This document shows positions 57,936-64,000 of a stretch of 64,000 nucleotides of DNA, one piece after another (positions within the stretch are counted from its first letter, which is position 1; the number at the start of each line of letters is the position of its first letter). The DNA lies in NCBI GenBank assembly GCA_947462335.1, contig OX381714.1, positions 59,379,800 to 59,443,799 of the forward strand, given 5' to 3'. The notes below the pieces were generated by a model. The model made no database searches. It saw only the letters and a list, made by a program, of their open reading frames with translations, and had not been told where the DNA came from. Source of the stretch: Harmothoe impar (taxonomy: Eukaryota; Annelida; Polychaeta; Phyllodocida; Polynoidae). A program made the position numbers and the translations under genes.

Positions 57936-59130
57936 AGCAGAGTACCCACTTGCCCATTTGGGAGTGGTAATATCGTAAGTCATGCTAACTTTGATGAAAT
58001 GTTTAGTATAGAATATTGAGTATAGAAAAAGATTTTCCGCCTTGGATCCAACATGTACCTTAAATACCTCTACACAACTCTAGTTTGTATGATCGTTATT
58101 GCTGTGATATTGAATAAATACGATAGATGTTAATCTACTTCTTTATGGTTTTTTTCTGTTTCATAACATTAGGTTAGGCCACCTCATTTCAACAGCTGAA
58201 TCCTGATTTCAACCACTTTATTAAATGCATTAGATACTTACTAGAAGGAGTGTTTAAACTCCTCAATTATTGCCCAAGCAAATGCCCATCCTACGTACCC
58301 CTTTACAGGCCTATATACAATCGGTTGAATATATGGACAAAGGTTCACTCGTATAGTTCCCCACTGAGGGTTATTTCACGAGGCGAAGCTGAGTGAAATG
58401 ACCCTCATTGGGGAACTATACGAGTGCTCCTTTGTGTTTATTTCATGACATAATTAACTATATATGTCAAAATTCCACTTAATTGGTCTGAAAAGCAATT
58501 TTATAGTGTTTAAATCATCAATTTTAATGATTTTAAAGGCCGTGAAATACAGGCGAGGGTTATTTCACGGGGGTGTTAAATGCGGCCTTCCTTGGTTAAG
58601 TCAATGGGAGTGCCGTATTCACTATGAAATAAAGTAACATACAGTCAACCCTCACTTCATCGAACATTTACTTCCTCGAATCCCTCATTTACCACCCAAC
58701 ACACTTACCAAACACCGACACAACTACCCAAGACCTGAAACCATTAAGACCTTGCACGGATGTGAATTGAAAATAAGTCTGCTATTTGGATGTAATGTAT
58801 ATGAAGACGCATGGAGACTAACTCTTGATTAGCATATAAGCACTTGTTACTGTTGATGTGGGGTGTGAGGTGCTATGTAGGCATGTTCACCTGTGACAAG
58901 GCTACTTTGTCAACAAGATTCCAAAGTGCTAGTGAAACTAAATAAAATCAGCATCACAATCCCTGGCACCTAAATGTGTCTGCCATCATTGATTGTGTTT
59001 ATAACGTAAATACTTGGTATCAACCCTTTAAGGACAGCATGTCACTAATATATGACATTTGTCTTCATGATACTCCGATGCAGCCCTGTCAAGTAACTCA
59101 CGGGCGCTACATTTGTGCATCATGCCAACC
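57936..59130. other. Intergenic with one palindrome
   Basis: A hairpin at 58346-58426 has ~33-bp arms, CACTCGTATAGTTCCCCA..GAGGGT.ATTTCAC and inverse, around GAGGCGAAGCTGA. Nothing else recognisable apart from a CATTTGTGCATCATG repeat near 59107. Confidence 0.55.
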
Positions 59131-59139
59131 CTTTTTAGC

Positions 59140-59279
<140 letters not shown>

Positions 59280-59449
59280 CATAAGATTATATCATCTACG
59301 ATGGATGCACATGTATGTCATACATTGATAAAGCTCTACAGGATGTTATGTGAGAAATGAAGTTTAAATGTCTGAACCATTGGTATACATATACATCTAG
59401 GCTCTCACTACTGACACAGATATAATGATCAATGGTTTGACTTATCAAT

Positions 59450-59583
59450 GACGACCTATAGACCAATGCAACAGTAAAGAGCTACTTTTTCATAGTAAAG
59501 TTGTGTTTACTTTGGCTTTAGCAGAACCCTCATAATGTTGTCTGTAATGGCTGTGTTTGCAAACATGTCATATCAGAAGATTC
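59450..59583 (+). repeat. Dispersed repeat, interrupted copy
   Basis: Matches 7020-7160 up to AGATTC, where the 1.9-kb element begins. Confidence 0.65.
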
Positions 59584-61499
59584 CCAGGAAGGCGTTTCAC
59601 CGTATGTTGATATAAAAAACAACATACGGCCGAAAGATGCGGTCAAGATGTGGGCAATATCACCAAAGCACGTTTCTTTTCACCCTCCGCATACCCTCCA
59701 TATCTTTTTTTTACAAAATATCAACATACGGCATCCAACATACGGCCCTCTCAAGATACGGACATTGTCACCTGTCCCTTTTAGAAAAATATGCAAAAAC
59801 CAGTCTACATTCCAGGAAACCCCTAGGGAATTCCCTCTGTGACGTCATAATATGTAGCAACATACGGAGGTAGGCTGGGGAGGGTATATATAGGGTCCGT
59901 ATGTTGGGGGAAGAGACAGGGGAGGGACAGGAGAGGTTTGGGACAGGATAGGTCGGGGAAGAGATAGAAAAGGTCGGGAAAGGCACCTCTGTACTCTGAT
60001 AGCTATTGCCTGTTTAAACACAAGGAGTCTGTGGGCAAAGTTTCAGCTCTGTAGGGCCATTATGTACCTAGTTACAGAAGAAAAGACATTTTTGGGTATA
60101 ATTTCGTTGAAAATCAATTTTTTTAATTTTTTTTTTTTTGATTATAAAGGTAGAAGTTGGACTTAACTTATCTATTCATTAAAACAATCCTAGAGCCATA
60201 TTTTTACATATATATGTGCACTTTAAAAAAGGAGAAGGGAGGTGGGGGACTGTACTAGCTTACAGAATACTGGTTTAGGTCCACCTGACCTCCCCCATTT
60301 GGCTTGCGATCTCCATCCCCTTATATATATATCAGAGGAGTTGAGGCCAGCATGACTTAGCCTCTAGGTGGCAGCACCAACACTCAGAGGTGACTCAGAG
60401 GTGACTCAGAGGTGACTCAGAGGTGAATCCAGTGCCTTCCCCGACCTCTCCTGTCTCTTTCTCAACCTCTCCTGTCTCTTCCCTGCCCTCTCCTGTCCCT
60501 TCTTTTTTGAGTATGAGAAGATATAAATACATCTATCCCGTTTATTTTATCCTGGTGTACAAAAAGAACTTATATAGCTCGAAAATATCTGACACCAGCA
60601 CTGATTATACTTATAACACTCAACTTAGCTTTTATAAAGTAATGAGGAGAAAAATGTGTGAATAAGGTAATAAATGGTAGTACGGAGCACAATTATAATT
60701 ATAATCAATAAACATTTGCTATGGCCCTTAGCCAGCTCCATGTACACACCAGTATAATCATATATATGCAAAAACCCTGTGTAAATGTAATGTAATCCTG
60801 TCACACTGCTACAATGTAAGTGTTGACTGGGTATCTGGAGTGGGCCACCCCTGTACCGCGGCGAGTTCATATCCATCCACACAGGTGCAAAACCTCTTGA
60901 GTGCTAACATTTCAACTACTACTACTTTTAAAGTGCTATATACATATGTAATAAAATGGCCCTAGAATTATTCTAACGAGTAAATGAGTTAAGTCCAACT
61001 TCTACCTTCATGATAAAAAAATAAATAAAAAATTATATGGATTTTGGGAGAAATAACATTGAAAAGAGTCTTTTCTTCCATAACTCGGTAAATAATGGCC
61101 CTACAGAGCTGAAACTCACGGCCCCTACCATCCCCATCTCTTTGTCACCATTACGATCTGAAGTGATATGATACATACGGAGCAAAAATACCACATACGG
61201 CACACAAAAGACACATACGGCCCTATAAAACAGGGTATATGTGCATTTTTTGACATAGCACCCCCCCCCCTACCCCTCCGTATATCTTGTACTAAATACG
61301 CCAAAGATGCAGAATTTTTGTGCTCCGCATGTTGAGCTGAAACGCAATTTTCGCCGTATGTACATACGGCCGGCCGCATACGGTGGCCGTATCTTTTTCC
61401 GTGAGATGCGGACATGTTGAGCTGAAACGCAAAAATGAACTGAAACGCAAAAAAGACACATAAGGCCCCTCCGTATGATACAGTGAAACGCCTTCCTGG
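59584..61499. mobile_element. 1.9-kb non-autonomous DNA transposon with CATACGG subterminal repeats
   Basis: The termini CCAGGAAGGCGTTTCAC.GTAT and ATAC.GTGAAACGCCTTCCTGG are inverted. More than a dozen CATACGG/CCGTATG motifs crowd both subterminal regions, a typical transposase-binding arrangement. Internal inverted pairs (GGGCCATTATG near 60054 versus ATGGCCCTACAGAGCTGAAA near 61096) make it a partial foldback. A CTCAGAGGTGA tandem repeat lies at 60379-60425. No transposase ORF. Confidence 0.8.
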
Positions 61500-61576
61500 A
61501 CAGTTATCTTTTGGATGGTCTATATTAGAATGTAGTATTTGGAGTTTATATTAAGGTATGTGTTGGTTACACTTCA

Positions 61577-61765
61577 GAAATTGGTGGAAAGATAGATTTT
61601 GGTGGAAAAGTCGATTTTGGTGGAAAGTCGATTTTGATGGAAAAATCGATTTTTGGTGCAAAACCGATTTTTAGCACAAAACCACTTTTGGGGGCAAAAC
61701 TGATTTTGGGGGCAAAACCGATTTTAGCTACAAAACCGATTTTGGCTACAAAGCCGATTTTAGTG
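61577..61765. repeat. AAACCGATTTTGG minisatellite
   Basis: About ten diverged copies of an ~18-bp unit built on AAACCGATTTTGGTGG or GGCAAAACCGATTTT. Confidence 0.85.
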
Positions 61766-62500
61766 AGAAAAAAATAATACACTTTTTGACTCCAATGTGA
61801 CTGGGAACTGTCAATAAGACAGAATTATTCCACTATTGACAGTTCACATGAGGAACTGTCAAAAACAGGAATAATTTCCACTGTTAACAGTGTGAACTGT
61901 CAATAACAGAAATATTTTCATCTATATATATATGGCATAAACTCCCCACTTATGTTGTTTTGGCTATTTCTGGCCCTTTTCAGGCTTATACCCCTACAGA
62001 ATAGTTAGTTTTGCACCAATTTGTTCAAATTTTTGGCATATGTGAAAAGACATCCTAATAATTCAGGAAATCTCCATTTTTTGTGTTTTGGCCCAATATT
62101 TTCCGTTTTCTGGCCCTCCAAAGGCCCAAAAGCCCCTAAAAATGTCAAAAACGCTAAAAATGACATATTTTACATGTCTCCCATGTGTACTGAGGCAGTA
62201 ACAGCTTATTCCTAATATCATTTTCCATTAGGTCTATGGTATAGTCAATTGATTCACGAGGATTTCACTAGATATGTTTCGTATTTCTTTCTCCACAGTC
62301 ATTTAAGTGTGTTTTGTCAGCAAAATATTCAAATGTCATTTCAGTTTGATACCTCTATATAGTAAATAAAGAAGATCCACACAGTCTCTATTGTATCCCA
62401 GATTGTGAGGTAACTCTTGTGTCTTCTGCTGGAAAAAAGAAATTTTGAAAAAAATTTAATAATATTGCCTCCAGGAGATGTATAGGGATACATATTTTCC
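61766..62500. other. Intergenic
   Basis: Inverted and direct GAACTGTCAATA / TATTGACAGTTC repeats at 61805-61910; otherwise nothing seen. Confidence 0.5.
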
Positions 62501-63109
62501 GTCACGGAGTCACCCGGAATATTCGTCACGGAGTCACCAGCCACCCTGATGAAAATTTAAACATTCATAGAATTGTTAATACCCAATATATTTAAGTTAT
62601 CTCTGGTTTTCCTGTGACCTACCCACTCCCCGTAATCACTTCCAGGGCTCCGTACTACGATGTTCTAATGCAAAAATACACCTTTTTGATGCTCATTTAT
62701 ACAATAAATTATTTCGGTCACGGAGTCACCCGGGTGACTCTGTGACGTATAATAGGTTAATAGGGGTACTTTAGGCCTATACTCTTCAAGTTGATCTAAC
62801 CAGATATCATGATGCTTCATATTTCTTAAAGTACACATGATCAGGATACTGTAGAGTGAATTTAACCAATAATGGGACCATTTTGAGGAAACTAGGGTAA
62901 AGTTGAGAGTATGTAGTTGAAATGTTCATATTTCTGATAAATGTTCAAAATTCATCGGGCTGTATCTCAAAAACTATTACTCAGAGGATATTTATTCTTG
63001 GTATACTTCAAGATATATGTTGGCCCAGCTTGTAAACAAAATTATTAGTTGCTGTGATGTATTTAAAACAAAATGTTCATGATCATGGATTTTTCGTCAC
63101 GGAGTCACC
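62501..63109. repeat. Dispersed GTCACGGAGTCACC motif cluster
   Basis: The 14-mer occurs at 62501, 62525, 62717 and 63096. The third is part of a palindrome (TCACGGAGTCACCCGGGTGA..) at 62718-62745. The motif copies are identical while the surroundings are unrelated. Confidence 0.7.
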
Positions 63110-64000
63110 TGAAAAAAGGACAATAAACTTCACGAGGCGATAAAAACTGAACCGCTAGGGCTAGAAATGTATCAAAAAGTGTTACAAGGAGCCAAGATAT
63201 ATACCTTTCAATATACTAAACTTGTTTAAACATATTAAGAACTAATTTGTCCTTCCTCTATCCTAAAACAACATAAGTCAGGAGTTTGAACCATATATAT
63301 TCCATAGAATTAAATGTGCTACTCAGCTAAACAACAGAGAAACTGGCAAAAAGCTGATTATATTCATTGATAAGCATTTTTAATTCACCTGATAGAATTT
63401 ACAGCATCTAATATATACTATATGACAACATCAAGTTTGTTCTTTATGAGGCAGATAAATGGCACAGCGTTTATTTGTTTATAAAGACAGTAGACACACA
63501 CACAGACATTGTGTCACACACACTCACACACACACCTCAAAACTGCTGCCATTGGCTGCTCACCTGTCCAATCAGAGCCTAGGACTCAATTGCATTCTTT
63601 CTTGGGATTTCTCAGCCCACCGGCTCAGCCACTTGGCTCGAGACACCTAGCACAGCAGCAGGACTCTACTGAACACTTATATATAAAAAAGTGGTCAAAA
63701 TGATTTACTTCATCACTGACATAGATAGGTAGAATAGGTCCAATGCCCTTGTAATTTCATTTAATAAATTGTGTTTTCCACATGATTTATATATATTTTT
63801 TAATTTACTAATTGATACTGGGATTTAGGAGAGAAAACAAACATTTGTAAATGAAAGCGTACTTACACTTTATTAACATTTTATTCAATTATTCACTCCT
63901 TCAAGCCATATATAAATGATATGATGTGTCAATATTACTCTGAATTCAATTCCATTACAGTCAACCAATTAGATTCAATTCAAATTTATTTATTTATCCT
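63110..64000. other. Intergenic to the window end
   Basis: A short (CA)n stretch at 63495-63537. No gene supported. Confidence 0.4.

Noticed and set aside
59637..59986. Overlapping ORFs in the CATACGG element
   Set aside because: Three short frames on both strands over inverted non-coding DNA with no protein similarity.

Overview
This is eukaryotic (animal) DNA: genes are split by GT..AG introns, AATAAA signals follow the real genes, and about 90% of the window is non-coding and repeat-rich. A TIR-LRR receptor, rhodopsin-class GPCR fragments, an insect-gustatory-receptor-like (GRL) gene, a DIRS-type Gag and very many MITEs point to an invertebrate metazoan (lancelet, hemichordate, echinoderm or lophotrochozoan type). 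The species cannot be fixed from the sequence alone.

Layout. 0.1-2.7 kb: an intact single-coding-exon LRR-TIR receptor. 2.7-17.7 kb: intergenic DNA with MITEs, a dead LINE (11.0-12.5 kb), a TTAA-flanked element (13.9-14.5 kb) and a DIRS-like fragment (15.3-17.0 kb). 18.2-22.2 kb: two broken rhodopsin-class GPCR genes. 23.96-56.30 kb: a four-exon GRL gene (392 codons if spliced as proposed), whose third intron is about 30 kb. 56.3-64 kb: palindromes, a 1.9-kb non-autonomous DNA transposon and short tandem repeats.

The most interesting object fills that intron. It is a 29.2-kb terminal-inverted-repeat element (26414-55657, 6-bp TSD TATATA) that contains two nearly identical 9.6-kb relatives (30674-40237, TSD TTTCTT; 43420-53012, TSD AACGGA). 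All three share the same ~80 terminal bases, beginning AG and ending CT. Long TIRs, 6-bp duplications and AG ends are the structural signature of Polinton/Maverick elements, but no polymerase, integrase, ATPase, protease or capsid gene is visible. Instead the 9.6-kb copies carry a 117-aa ORF with an exact internal duplication, a 429/437-codon alanine-rich ORF with LDTYD repeats, an array of ~400-bp units each starting after a poly-T/AG splice-acceptor-like site, a pre-miRNA-like hairpin, iteron-like repeats and a small minus-strand unit whose hairpins change sequence but keep pairing between copies. The TIRs are packed with sites matching E2F, ETS, octamer, E-box, CCAAT and GC-box consensus. 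I regard this as a probably undescribed, virus-like or virus-derived non-autonomous element family.

The receptor genes (TIR-LRR, GPCRs, GRL) would all act at the cell surface in immunity or chemosensation, but nothing in the sequence shows that they work together.
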